Shown here in pieces: positions 25,963 through 34,701 of a stretch of DNA of 64,000 nt. Source of the DNA: an uncultured bacterium (GTDB lineage: Bacteria > Bacillota > Clostridia > Lachnospirales > Lachnospiraceae). The position numbers and the translations under genes are program-made. The stretch is from positions 62,001 through 126,000 of the forward strand of contig CAOKFN010000003.1 of assembly GCA_948467735.1 (NCBI GenBank), written 5' to 3'. How positions within the stretch are numbered: the first letter of the stretch is position 1; every line of letters begins with the position of its first letter. The notes beneath the pieces are model-generated. The model was not told where the DNA came from and searched no databases. It was given only the letters and a program-made list of their open reading frames with translations.

Positions 25963-27306
25963 ATGAAAATGGATGACGTCAGAAGAGCATTGCTGTTGAC
26001 AAGAGATACGCTGATGTACCTGCCGCTGGCCTTATTTTGTTTTCTGCCCGTGTATCGCGATATAAAGAGCCGCATGGGACGGCTGATTCTTAAGCTGCTG
26101 ATTTCCAGCTTGGGGATGGAAATTCTTATGTTTTTGGTATATTTTGTGTTTCCTGATCAAATCAGCAGTCTGGTCGGTATGCTGCTTTTTATGGGAGGAT
26201 TCTTATATTTGTATCAGAAGGAGGTAGACCTGCCTCGTTTTCGCTTATGGTTTATTTTCATGACGGCCTGTGTGATAGGGGCCTTTTCATATCTTGTTTA
26301 CCATATAGCGGACATACTCTTGTTTCCTGCTCATACCATAAAGGATTCCGTGGAGCTGACTCCGTTTCTCGTTCAGATAACTTTTGAACTTGCAGCAATA
26401 CTTATTTTGCTGTATCCGGCGAAGAAGCATCTTGGCTGGCTGGTGCATTGTTTTCAAGAGGAGCGCGTGTGGAGGCTGGTGTGGGTATTTCCTGCCGCTT
26501 TTGTTTTCTTTGCCTATTTTTTTGTCCCTTATGACAATAGTGTCATGTATTTGGGCATGTACGAAGGCAGGTTTATGAGAATATATATGCTGGCTCTATT
26601 TGTGCTATTGATATTGGTACTTTTCATCTACATCATGTTTTATAAAATCGCTTACAGCTTTGTTGAAAAGCAGGAGATGATTCGCAAGGCCGGGTATCTG
26701 GAAATGCAGGCGGAGCAGTACCATACGCTGCTGTCTTATGTTCAGGAGACAAGCCGCCTGCGCCATGATTTCAGACATCAGCTCACTGTGATTGCGGAGA
26801 TGGCGGCCAACGGGCATTATGAGGAACTGGAAAAATATATGGAACAATACACGGCGGGAATATCCGACATGAGCGTCATTTACTGCGCGTCCTCCGCGGT
26901 CAACGCGTTGTTAAATCATTATGCCGCACAATGCCGGGAGCTGGGAATCAAGACCTGCTTCGGCATCCGTCTGCAGGAAAAGATTCTGGTGGAGGATATT
27001 GATTTTTGTGTGCTTTTGGGGAATCTGCTGGAAAATGCCGTGGATGAATGCAGGAACCTTCCGGAACCTCAGCGGCAGGTGCATCTGAAAATCGGACAGA
27101 CCTCGGAGCGCGTGATTGTCCTGCAGATCAGCAATCCCTGCCGAAGCATTGCCCCGATGCAGGAGGGCAGGATTCTTTCGTCCAAGCATAGCGGAGAGGG
27201 ACAGGGGCTGAAATCCGTCCAATTAATTGCGGAAAAATATAACGGTTTTATGGAGGCCGGAAGGGAAAACGGATTTTTTGCGGTCAAGGTGCTGCTGAAT
27301 CTTTGA
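25963..27306 (+). CDS. GHKL-domain sensor histidine kinase (AgrC-like)
   Basis: A 447-residue kinase. About six membrane segments make up the first 230 residues (for example LYLPLALFCFLPVYRD-like and FIFMTACVIGAFSYLVYHIA). A dimerisation/phosphoacceptor part follows with LRHDFRHQLTVIAEMAANGH, where the histidine after LR is the likely phosphorylation site. The GHKL ATPase domain shows LLGNLLENAVDECRNL (N box), then SGEGQGLKSVQLIAEKYNG. This is the AgrC-type architecture that usually detects peptides at the membrane. It is 36 bases downstream of its LytTR regulator. No AgrB/AgrD genes are beside it, so the signal is unknown. Confidence 0.9.
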   Translation: MKMDDVRRALLLTRDTLMYLPLALFCFLPVYRDIKSRMGRLILKLLISSLGMEILMFLVYFVFPDQISSLVGMLLFMGGFLYLYQKEVDLPRFRLWFIFMTACVIGAFSYLVYHIADILLFPAHTIKDSVELTPFLVQITFELAAILILLYPAKKHLGWLVHCFQEERVWRLVWVFPAAFVFFAYFFVPYDNSVMYLGMYEGRFMRIYMLALFVLLILVLFIYIMFYKIAYSFVEKQEMIRKAGYLEMQAEQYHTLLSYVQETSRLRHDFRHQLTVIAEMAANGHYEELEKYMEQYTAGISDMSVIYCASSAVNALLNHYAAQCRELGIKTCFGIRLQEKILVEDIDFCVLLGNLLENAVDECRNLPEPQRQVHLKIGQTSERVIVLQISNPCRSIAPMQEGRILSSKHSGEGQGLKSVQLIAEKYNGFMEAGRENGFFAVKVLLNL

Positions 27307-27402
27307 GGCTGTTATTGCCGTGGGTTGAGGGGAAAGCAATATGCTTCAAGGAGATTTTCGCACTTTTGGGAGTCTGCCATGTTTCAAGGAGTCTACCGTG
27401 CT

Positions 27403-28188
27403 TCAAGGAGCCTGCCATGTTCTGGGAGAAGGTTCGGGCTTCACGATTATTTCGGCATATTCCGGGTATTCCTGCAGAAATCGGTCAATGATTTCCGGCT
27501 GATCCCAATAATGCATGGGGTATGCCTGTTTTACCAATGCCGTTTGCAGGAAGGTCACAAATCCTTTGGCATAATATTTTCCCAGCCAGGGGTCTAAGGG
27601 CAGGAAAGCGACGTCAATGGTTTTTCCTTTTAAAGCGGCGATGGAGGCAAGATAGCTTCCGGTCATCTGGCGGCGTTCCTGTTCGGGAGTCTCCTCCGAT
27701 ATCCAATCGTTTAAATCGCCCCCATGATAAACGGCGCCCTCGGGGCAGGTCAGGTAAAAAGCGACGCCCTTGTCCGTGGAGAGGAGGGTCCGCAGGGTGG
27801 TATGAAAGGGAAGGGCATATGTCTGGCTGTGGTAAGCCTTGATAACGGGAATAAAGCCTTCCCTGCGGACGGATTCCATGTTGTCCAATAAAGCTGGCAT
27901 GAGGCAGGAGGGAAAGCGTTTTTTGTGTATATCGTTGGATAGGACCGCGGTTATGCTCTTCATGCCCATGGAGGCGAGGAAGGAGAAGATTTCGGGATTG
28001 TAGTGGTCGGAATGTCCGTGGCTTACGAACACCAGTATGGGTTTTGCGGTATTCATAGGGGGAAGAGTCCCCTTTTCGTAGTCAAAAAGATAATAGGCTT
28101 CCGAAGCTTCCACCAGAAAACCGCTGTGATGGATGTAGGTGACTTTCAGATTGTTCTGTGTTTGAGCGGGGGATGTATGGGAATGCAT
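27403..28188 (-). CDS. MBL-fold metal-dependent hydrolase (UlaG-like)
   Basis: The start at 28188 has AAGGAGG just upstream; the longer frame to 28254 has no such site. The 261-residue product has the metallo-beta-lactamase signature SHGHSDHYNPEI (HxHxDH), an early HHSGFLVEASEAYYLFDYEK, and a later YHGGDLNDW with the bridging aspartate and a C-terminal PMHYWDQPE with a metal-type histidine. This subgroup includes UlaG-like lactonases and uncharacterised hydrolases. The substrate is unknown. It is transcribed alone from a near-perfect promoter at 28285-28313 and converges with the two-component system on the other strand. Confidence 0.87.
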   Translation of the reverse strand: MHSHTSPAQTQNNLKVTYIHHSGFLVEASEAYYLFDYEKGTLPPMNTAKPILVFVSHGHSDHYNPEIFSFLASMGMKSITAVLSNDIHKKRFPSCLMPALLDNMESVRREGFIPVIKAYHSQTYALPFHTTLRTLLSTDKGVAFYLTCPEGAVYHGGDLNDWISEETPEQERRQMTGSYLASIAALKGKTIDVAFLPLDPWLGKYYAKGFVTFLQTALVKQAYPMHYWDQPEIIDRFLQEYPEYAEIIVKPEPSPRTWQAP

Positions 28189-28284
28189 GCTGCCTCCTTG
28201 GGGTCTTTCGGATAGATGTTTTGAGGGTTCAAAGGAGCGATGCGGCTGATTCATTAATAATACCGCTAGGGCTCCTTTTTGGCT

Positions 28285-28313
28285 ATTATATAATTTTAGT
28301 CATTTCCTGTCAA
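28285..28313 (-). promoter_or_regulatory. Vegetative promoter of the MBL hydrolase gene
   Basis: On the minus strand TTGACA (28313-28308) and TATAAT (28290-28285) are separated by exactly 17 bases, a perfect sigma-A consensus. The transcript would start near 28278 and run through about 90 bases to the ATG at 28188, passing an earlier in-frame ATG at 28254 that has no suitably spaced ribosome binding site. Confidence 0.9.
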
Positions 28314-28662
28314 TAAAAAATGACGGTTCATGGAGAAGTAAATATTTATAACAGTTCAGTGTCCTGCCTAAACTGCCGCAAATATTTTTTGCGCGGCCCT
28401 CAAATTGTCTCAAGAGCATTTATCTGACCGTCTCATGATTCGGCAGTTTGGAAAAACGCGTCTTATGGAAAACATAATTGAACCTGTTGTGCTAGTGCTC
28501 TGGCTCGATTACATTTAGCTAAAAAAGTTTCCTTGCCTGCCAATTATTTTGCGAACAGTTAATTTTGATAGTTATGTTAAATATAATTAGGCCGGCACAC
28601 TAGTTGATGATTGATATAAAACTTCAGCAAAATATTTCCGGTGTATTTTTCGTTCAAATATT
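28314..28662. other. AT-rich intergenic region
   Basis: About 350 bases with no ORF having a ribosome binding site. I see no clear RNA structure beyond short stems. It separates the divergent promoters of the MBL gene and the coiled-coil protein gene. Confidence 0.5.
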
Positions 28663-28700
28663 TTAAGTTAAGCAATTTCTGACGATATAAATGATAAAAT
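28663..28700 (+). promoter_or_regulatory. Possible sigma-28-like promoter before the coiled-coil protein gene
   Basis: TTAA at 28663-28666 is followed 14 bases later by GACGATAT (28681-28688), seven of eight matches to the GCCGATAT -10 of the Firmicute flagellar sigma factor. A sigma-A -10-like TAAAAT (28695-28700) lies just downstream but has no good -35. The assignment is tentative. Confidence 0.35.
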
Positions 28701-28762
28701 AAGGAAAAGGGGCTGTCCGCGTGTGGACGGCATCATCACAAGGATGTGGGAGGCATAGTATC

Positions 28763-29995
28763 ATGGATGGATTAAAAGGAGTATCGAGGAGAGGGCTGGC
28801 TTCTTACGGAAGCGTCGGCGCGGTGGGGGCGGGCAGTCCGCCGGATGTGAGTAAACCTATGGGCGGAGCGGCGCAGAGCTTTGTGCGGCAGGAAGCCGGG
28901 GAGATGGAGAAAAGAGAGCAGGCCGGGTCGGAAAACAATCGGCACACGCAGGAAGACGAGGAGACTTTACAGGGGAGAATACGGGTCATGCAGCAGCATG
29001 GGCAGGCGGCGAGGCAGAAGTCTCTGAATACGGAACAAAACATGCCGCCGCAGTCCCAGAGCGCGGGACAGAGTATGGTGCCGCCGTCTCAAGATGCGGA
29101 ACAGAGTATACCGCAGCACGATACAGGGCATACCGTCGTCCAGAATCCGGAACAGGCGGCACAGCATATTTGGCACAGGCCGGAAAGCGCGCAGGCGGCA
29201 TGGATGAACGCCCAGAGCGCAGGACAGGAAGTGCGCGGCGACTCAAGAAAAGAGGACGAAAAAGCCGGAAAGAATCAAAGCGAAGAAGCCAAGCTGCAGG
29301 AGAAGCAGGATGAAAAACAGAGCGCATGGCTTGCGTATCAGAATTATCTGGAGAGACAGCAGAGTGCAAAGGAGCAGAAAGAGAAGGTCAACAGCTTCAT
29401 GGAAAAGCTCAGGAAGCAGGAGGAGGCCTTTAAGAAAGCCATGGATCCCAAGAAGCGAAGAAATCTGTACGACGCCACCATGGATTTGACGCTCATTGCC
29501 CAGATGGAAAAGGTGCCGGGGCTGAAGGCAATTCAGTCCAGATTATTTTTTCAGATGCGTTCCGTCAAGGCGAGCGGGGCGGAAGCCAGCGAGATTAGAT
29601 CTGCGCTGAATAAGCTGAAAAAGGTCATCGGCAAGGCGAAGGCAAAGGTTAAGAATCTAGAAAAGGAAGCGCAGCTGGAGAAGAAACGCAAGAGGGCCGC
29701 CGAAGCGAAACGGAAAACCAAGGAACGGGCCCTGCGCAGGGAACTGGAGCTGCGCAAAAAGACGCGGAAGATTAGGGAGCATAAGGACATCGAGGAAAGC
29801 AGATCGGGGCTGGGAGCCAATTATGGCGGGCCTATGAATGATCCGGAACTGGAATTGATAATGGAAGCATACGAGAGCATGAATACTGCGGCCATGACGA
29901 TGGAGGCGGGAGCCGTGGTTGACGTGGCGGCGGCTGATGTGGGCGCCGCTGGGGACGCAGGGGGCGCTGTAGGCGCGGTGGATGTGAGTGTGTAA
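28763..29995 (+). CDS. Coiled-coil protein of unknown function
   Basis: The start at 28763 (MDGLKGVSRRGLASYGSVGA) has GGGAGG nine bases upstream. The 410-residue product is cytoplasmic in character: no signal peptide or membrane segment. Residues about 30-180 are glutamine-rich and disordered. Residues about 180-345 are strongly charged heptad-type helix (KKVIGKAKAKVKNLEKEAQL, then a long K/R/E stretch). The C-terminus is a VGA-rich tail (VVDVAAADVGAAGDAGGAVG). I do not recognise a family. It stands alone between a possible sigma-28-like promoter and a terminator, and it precedes the hybrid kinase gene. A role in motility is only a guess from the promoter. Confidence 0.7.
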   Translation: MDGLKGVSRRGLASYGSVGAVGAGSPPDVSKPMGGAAQSFVRQEAGEMEKREQAGSENNRHTQEDEETLQGRIRVMQQHGQAARQKSLNTEQNMPPQSQSAGQSMVPPSQDAEQSIPQHDTGHTVVQNPEQAAQHIWHRPESAQAAWMNAQSAGQEVRGDSRKEDEKAGKNQSEEAKLQEKQDEKQSAWLAYQNYLERQQSAKEQKEKVNSFMEKLRKQEEAFKKAMDPKKRRNLYDATMDLTLIAQMEKVPGLKAIQSRLFFQMRSVKASGAEASEIRSALNKLKKVIGKAKAKVKNLEKEAQLEKKRKRAAEAKRKTKERALRRELELRKKTRKIREHKDIEESRSGLGANYGGPMNDPELELIMEAYESMNTAAMTMEAGAVVDVAAADVGAAGDAGGAVGAVDVSV

Positions 29996-29998
29996 AGG

Positions 29999-30034
29999 AA
30001 TTCCAAGTCGGCAGCGTGTGCTGGCTTGGAATTT
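29999..30034 (+). terminator. Terminator after the coiled-coil protein gene
   Basis: AATTCCAAG (29999-30007) pairs with CTTGGAATT (30025-30033). An inner CAGC/GCTG stem extends the hairpin. It starts three bases after the stop codon and ends in only a short T stretch (TTT). Confidence 0.6.
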
Positions 30035-30157
30035 ACCCATTTTGCGAAAACAACGGTCAGCCGCAGGGAAGCGCTGAGAAAATCGAGGAAATGAGCTTTT
30101 AGACTTGTCATGGGCTAAGGCCCGGAATTTTAAAAATAGAGAGAAAGAAGGAATGAG

Positions 30158-32923
30158 ATGGCAATTCGTGTAATGGTTCATGTCATACAGCTGCTGGGCG
30201 TTCTGGTTCCGCTTGCGGGCTGCGTATCGCTGGTCAGGAGGGTTCAGAGCAGGGCGTCCATGTATCTGCTTTTGGCCAATTTAGGGTGCCTGATTATTAA
30301 CGGAAGCTACATGCTTCTGCTGCAGACCAAGACCTCTGAGAGCGCGCTGATTGCGCTGAAGATGGAATATTTCGGCAATGTGGTTTTTTATCTGATGTTC
30401 GGCATGTTTCTATGGTCGTATCTGAGGATGAAGCGGCATAAATGGGTGAAAGCAGTTTTTGGGTTCTGGTGTGTTTTAGACGTGATGCTCCTGATTTCCA
30501 TATGGGCCGGGGACGGTTTCCCGCTTGTGTTTCAAAGTCTGCATTTTTACTGGAATGAGCGGTTTGGGCTGGTGTTGATACAGTCCCAGCCGGGGGTATT
30601 GTATTTGATGCGCTACAGTGTTGTGTGCATCCTGATGCTCTGCGGAATGATTTATACGACGGTACGGATGTTTCTTGTGAAGGTTTCGTCGGAGCGCAAT
30701 AACCTTGCAAAACTGGCGGGGGCGCAGCTGGTCATCTGCGCTTCTTTGATTTTGATGCTGGTATTTAATTTCTCCTTTGATATTGTGCCCATCTGTGCTT
30801 CCCTGTCCATTTTATCGATGATTATCAGCGTACATAGGGATGAATTCTTCGGCGTCATGGAAATCGGACGAGAATGGGTGTTTGAGCAGATTCAGGACGC
30901 CTTTGTGATTGTGGATGAGCTGTACGGCTATCTGGATTCCAATGTCTACGCCAAAAAGGTATTTTCGGAGCTGAATTCCATGCGCAAAAATAAGATGGTT
31001 CAGGGGAAATTGTATGAGCTTTTTGTGGATGTGGAGCGGATACAGCAGATTGAGGGAAAATATTATCATAAAAAAATTATGGAGATTCGGGAAAAGGGCG
31101 TGCTGTCAGGATACTGCCTGCTGCTTGTGGACGTGACGGAGCAGTATGTGCTGATGGAGCGCGTGAAGGAAGAGAAGGAACGGGCGGATGCGGCAAATCA
31201 GGCGAAATCTGCTTTTGTCTCCAATGTATCCCATGAAATCCGCACCCCCATGAACGCCATTGTGGGGATGACCCAGATTATGCTTCGCAGAGACCTGCCC
31301 AAGCAGGACCGGGAATACCTCATGAATATTCGCAATTCCGGCAATGCGCTGCTTGCGATTGTCAACGACCTGCTGGATATGTCCAAGATAGAAGCTGGGA
31401 AAATGGAGCTGGTGGATGAAGAATACGATTTTATGACAATGTTGAACGATTTGGGAATGATACTTCTGAACCGGATTGGCGGCAAACCTGTGGAGCTGCT
31501 CTATGATATCGATCCGGACGTCCCTGCGAGACTTTATGGGGACGCCCTTCGGATTCGCCAGATTATCATTAACTTGATGAACAATGCCACGAAATTTACG
31601 GAGGAGGGCTTTGTATGCCTTACGGTCAAAGTAAATCAGGTGAAAGAGGAGGATTTGGAGCTGTTTGTGTCGGTGAAGGATACCGGACAGGGAATTCGGG
31701 AGGAGGATCTGGGCAGGCTTTTCGGCACGTTCCAGCAGGTGGATACGGCAAAAAATCATCACAAGGAGGGTACGGGGCTGGGCTTGTCCATTTCAAGACA
31801 GCTGGTGGAGCTGATGCACGGAAATATTGGCGTTAGGAGCGAATATGGAAAGGGCAGTGAGTTTTATTTTACCATTCACCAAAAAATTGTGGACGGGAGC
31901 AGGGCGGCGCAGATTCGGAAGGATTTTCAGGCCTTGATTATGGGAAATATGAAGAGCGAAGCCGCGAATCGTCTGCTGGAGCGGCTGGCCAAGGGGTACG
32001 GGCTTGCCTATGGGGCGGATTTGGGGGCTGCGGAAGCAGCCAAGCTGCCTGTGTTCTATTTCACGGATCAATACGGCGCTCTGAGCGAGGAGGAGAAGCG
32101 TAAGACTGCGGATTTGGGCGCCGTAGTCTGCTGCATGCTAAATCCCATGGCAGAAAATGATTTCCCGGAGGGAATGCCTTCCATGAATAAGCCCCTTTAC
32201 AGCTATAATTTCTGTAATTTTCTGGAAAGCGCAGACGGCCCGGAGGAAGAGACGGAGGGCGAAAACGCACAGGGAACGGCAGCGGGCAGGAACGGACAGG
32301 GAACGGCAGCGGGCGGAAACGGACAGGGAAAGACGCGGGGCGAAAATGGACGCAGGGCGGCACAGAGCGGAAACAGGCAGAATGCGGCAGCGGGCGGAAA
32401 TGTAGAGAGCGCGGCAAAATACGAAAACGGTCAGGGAACGGCAGAGGGCAGGAACGGACAGAGGAAGGCACAGGGCGGAAACGGCGGGAAAGGAAGGACG
32501 GGGAATGACGAGATGGATTTCCTTGCACCCGAGGCCTGCGTTCTGATTGTGGACGACAATGAGATTAACTGTATGGTTGCGGAGGAAATGCTAAAGCCCC
32601 TGCAAATGCGGATTGAAACTGCCTCCGATGGCCGTCAGGCATTGGAAATGGTGGAAAAGAAACGATATGATTTGATTTTTATGGATCATTTTATGCCGGT
32701 GATGAACGGGATCGAGGCGGCGAAGGCCATTAGGAAGCTGGAGGGCGGCTATTATCAGAAGGTGCCCGTGATTGCGCTGACGGCCAATACGGCAAGGGAA
32801 CAGCAGGAGGAATACCGGCAGGCCGGCATGAACGATTTTCTGTCCAAACCCATTGACATGAACGAAATTTATAAGATGATCAAAAAGTGGATTCCGGATA
32901 AAATTCAGGCGGGCAGCAGCTGA
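30158..32923 (+). CDS. Hybrid histidine kinase with 7TM sensor, PAS-like domain, HisKA, HATPase and receiver
   Basis: A 921-residue protein. The first 225 residues hold about seven membrane segments in a 7TM-histidine-kinase arrangement. A PAS-like part follows (about 240-335). The HisKA motif VSHEIRTPMNAIVGM places the phosphoacceptor histidine near residue 357. The HATPase domain shows INLMNNATKF, VKDTGQGI and GTGLGLSISRQLVELMHG. Residues about 701-781 are a repeated glycine/asparagine/glutamine-rich linker of nine 9-residue units. The C-terminal receiver (VLIVDDNEINCMVAEEMLK) has Asp near 842 in LIFMDHFMPVMNG. No separate regulator gene is adjacent, so the phosphoryl group probably passes to an unlinked partner. 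Confidence 0.93.
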   Translation: MAIRVMVHVIQLLGVLVPLAGCVSLVRRVQSRASMYLLLANLGCLIINGSYMLLLQTKTSESALIALKMEYFGNVVFYLMFGMFLWSYLRMKRHKWVKAVFGFWCVLDVMLLISIWAGDGFPLVFQSLHFYWNERFGLVLIQSQPGVLYLMRYSVVCILMLCGMIYTTVRMFLVKVSSERNNLAKLAGAQLVICASLILMLVFNFSFDIVPICASLSILSMIISVHRDEFFGVMEIGREWVFEQIQDAFVIVDELYGYLDSNVYAKKVFSELNSMRKNKMVQGKLYELFVDVERIQQIEGKYYHKKIMEIREKGVLSGYCLLLVDVTEQYVLMERVKEEKERADAANQAKSAFVSNVSHEIRTPMNAIVGMTQIMLRRDLPKQDREYLMNIRNSGNALLAIVNDLLDMSKIEAGKMELVDEEYDFMTMLNDLGMILLNRIGGKPVELLYDIDPDVPARLYGDALRIRQIIINLMNNATKFTEEGFVCLTVKVNQVKEEDLELFVSVKDTGQGIREEDLGRLFGTFQQVDTAKNHHKEGTGLGLSISRQLVELMHGNIGVRSEYGKGSEFYFTIHQKIVDGSRAAQIRKDFQALIMGNMKSEAANRLLERLAKGYGLAYGADLGAAEAAKLPVFYFTDQYGALSEEEKRKTADLGAVVCCMLNPMAENDFPEGMPSMNKPLYSYNFCNFLESADGPEEETEGENAQGTAAGRNGQGTAAGGNGQGKTRGENGRRAAQSGNRQNAAAGGNVESAAKYENGQGTAEGRNGQRKAQGGNGGKGRTGNDEMDFLAPEACVLIVDDNEINCMVAEEMLKPLQMRIETASDGRQALEMVEKKRYDLIFMDHFMPVMNGIEAAKAIRKLEGGYYQKVPVIALTANTAREQQEEYRQAGMNDFLSKPIDMNEIYKMIKKWIPDKIQAGSS
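32258..32500 (+). repeat. Nine tandem 27-base units coding a 9-residue repeat
   Basis: Inside the hybrid kinase gene, nine imperfect 27-base units code for GENAQGTAA-type repeats (for example GRNGQGTAA, GGNGQGKTR, YENGQGTAE). The array is exactly 243 bases long, keeps frame, and lies between the ATPase part and the receiver domain. The units have diverged to different degrees. Confidence 0.9.
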
Positions 32924-33088
32924 TGCGGCGGAATTAAAATCAAATATGTATATTTTCCTTCCCGGCGTGAAATGCTAAGTTTGGAAGAGAACTGCTTCCG
33001 AACTGCTTATCGGTGCGGTTTTGCAGGACATGCGTCCCGCGAAATGCAGGAGATAAGTTAGAAAATGCAGCGCCGGGGAGGATTTTTT

Positions 33089-34516
33089 ATGGAAGGAAAA
33101 GCGGATGAAAAGGGAAATGTGAAGGCGGTGGATGCGGGAACGATTCCGCCGTTTGGTTTTCGTGATAAAATAGGATATATGTTCGGTGATTTCGGAAATG
33201 ATTTCAGCTTTATTTTCGCCAGCAGCTATCTGATGATATTTTATACCAAGGTATTGGGCTTAAGCGGCTATGTGGTGGGGCTGCTCTTTTTGGGCGCAAG
33301 GATTGTGGACGCATTTACGGATGTGACTATGGGACGCATCGTAGACAATATGAAGCCTGCGAATGATGGGCGGTTCCGACCATGGATACGCCGCATGTGC
33401 ATTCCGGTGGCGGCTGCCAGCACGATAATGTATTTGTATTTTGTTAGGGACTGGGTTTACCCGGCAAAGCTGGCCTATGTGATTTTTACGTATCTTTTAT
33501 GGAGCAGCTTCTGTTATACGGCCATCAATATTCCCTATGGTTCCATGGCTTCGGTCATCAGTCCGGACGTGGAGGGCAGGGCGTCTCTTTCCACCTTTCG
33601 CAGCGTGGGGGCCAGCCTTGCGGGACTTGTGATCGGAGTGCTTGTGCCGCTGATTATATATGAGACGGACGCGGAGGGCAGCCAGATTGTAAAACCGGTG
33701 AGCTTTACCGTCACGGCGGCGATTTTCGGAGTATTTGCCATTATCTGCTATGTACTCTGCTATTATCTTTGCAGGGAGCGGGTTTTCTTTGATAAAAAGG
33801 AAGGGCAGAAGGACAATGTCTGGGAGATGCTCAAGGGACTTGGGAAGAACAGGCCCCTTCTGGCGCTGGTGTGCGCGGCGCTGATGCTGCTTTTGGCCAG
33901 CCTGCTGAGCCAGACCATGAACAATTATCTCTTTCTGGATTATTTTAAGGACGCCAAGGTCATGTCAATCGTCAATGTGATAAGCGTGGCGGGAACGCTG
34001 ATTCTGGCGCCTTTCGCTTCCAAGATTGCCGCCCGGTTCGGCAAAAAGGAGGCGGGAGCTCTTGGGATGCTGGCGGCGGGAGCTTTATATCTGCTGTTGT
34101 TTTTTCTGCGGCTGAAAAGCATACCGCCCTTTATGGTGATTCTTTTCTTTGCGACCATCGGGACGGGATTGTTTAATCTGGTCATCTGGGCGTATATCAC
34201 GGATATTATCGATTATCAGGAAGTGAGAACGGGAAAGCGGGAGGACGGCTCGGTTTACGCGGTCTATTCCTTTGCCAGAAAGGTGGGACAGGCTCTGGCG
34301 GGAGGCGTGGGCGGCTTCGTGCTGACAGCCATAGGGTATGTGTCCGAAGCCCCCGCTCAGACGGATGAGGTGGCGGGCAGGATTTACACCGTCGCAACGC
34401 TGGTGCCGGGCCTCTGCTATTTGATTGTATTTCTCATCATACAGTTCGCCTATCCTCTGGGAAAAACGGAAGTGGAGAAAAACACGGAAATACTGCGCGA
34501 CCGAAAAGACCGTTGA
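33089..34516 (+). CDS. GPH-family (MelB-like) sugar/cation symporter
   Basis: The start at 33089 (MEGKADEKGNVKAVDAGTIP) has GGGGAGGA upstream; the longer frame to 33065 overlaps that site. The 475-residue protein has about 12 membrane segments and the hallmarks of the glycoside-pentoside-hexuronide family: KIGYMFGDFGNDFSFIFASS near the start, then FTDVTMGRIVDNM with the cation-binding-type aspartates, FRPWIRR, and DIIDYQEVRTGKREDGSVYA in the second half. These carriers import sugars or glycosides with sodium or protons. The next gene, separated by a hairpin element, codes for a degenerate GH2-like protein, which fits glycoside use. The substrate is not predictable. Confidence 0.9.
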   Translation: MEGKADEKGNVKAVDAGTIPPFGFRDKIGYMFGDFGNDFSFIFASSYLMIFYTKVLGLSGYVVGLLFLGARIVDAFTDVTMGRIVDNMKPANDGRFRPWIRRMCIPVAAASTIMYLYFVRDWVYPAKLAYVIFTYLLWSSFCYTAINIPYGSMASVISPDVEGRASLSTFRSVGASLAGLVIGVLVPLIIYETDAEGSQIVKPVSFTVTAAIFGVFAIICYVLCYYLCRERVFFDKKEGQKDNVWEMLKGLGKNRPLLALVCAALMLLLASLLSQTMNNYLFLDYFKDAKVMSIVNVISVAGTLILAPFASKIAARFGKKEAGALGMLAAGALYLLLFFLRLKSIPPFMVILFFATIGTGLFNLVIWAYITDIIDYQEVRTGKREDGSVYAVYSFARKVGQALAGGVGGFVLTAIGYVSEAPAQTDEVAGRIYTVATLVPGLCYLIVFLIIQFAYPLGKTEVEKNTEILRDRKDR

Positions 34517-34546
34517 GAATGCCGGCGGCACCGTAACGAAGAGAAC

Positions 34547-34693
34547 GGAATAAGTTCCCATAAGTGGGAACTGGAATAAAAAACAGTCTCGGAGCGGAAG
34601 CGCCCGGAAGAAAATTTCAGCCGCGCCCTATGCGGATGAAATTTTTCTTCCCTATAGGGGCGCTGTAGTGTAGGAACGGAACTGGAATAGGAG
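34547..34693 (+). repeat. Intercistronic hairpin element, single copy
   Basis: One copy of the family seen at 23404, lying between the GPH transporter and the GH2-like gene. The small hairpin is AGTTCCCA/TGGGAACT (34553-34572). The long one pairs AGCGCCC with GGGCGCT and GGAAGAAAATTTCA with TGAAATTTTTCTTCC. It ends in GGAACTGGAATAGGAG, which is the ribosome binding site for 34702. The outer GTCTC/GAGAC pair of other copies is degraded here. Confidence 0.92.
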
Positions 34694-34701
34694 GACACCG
34701 C

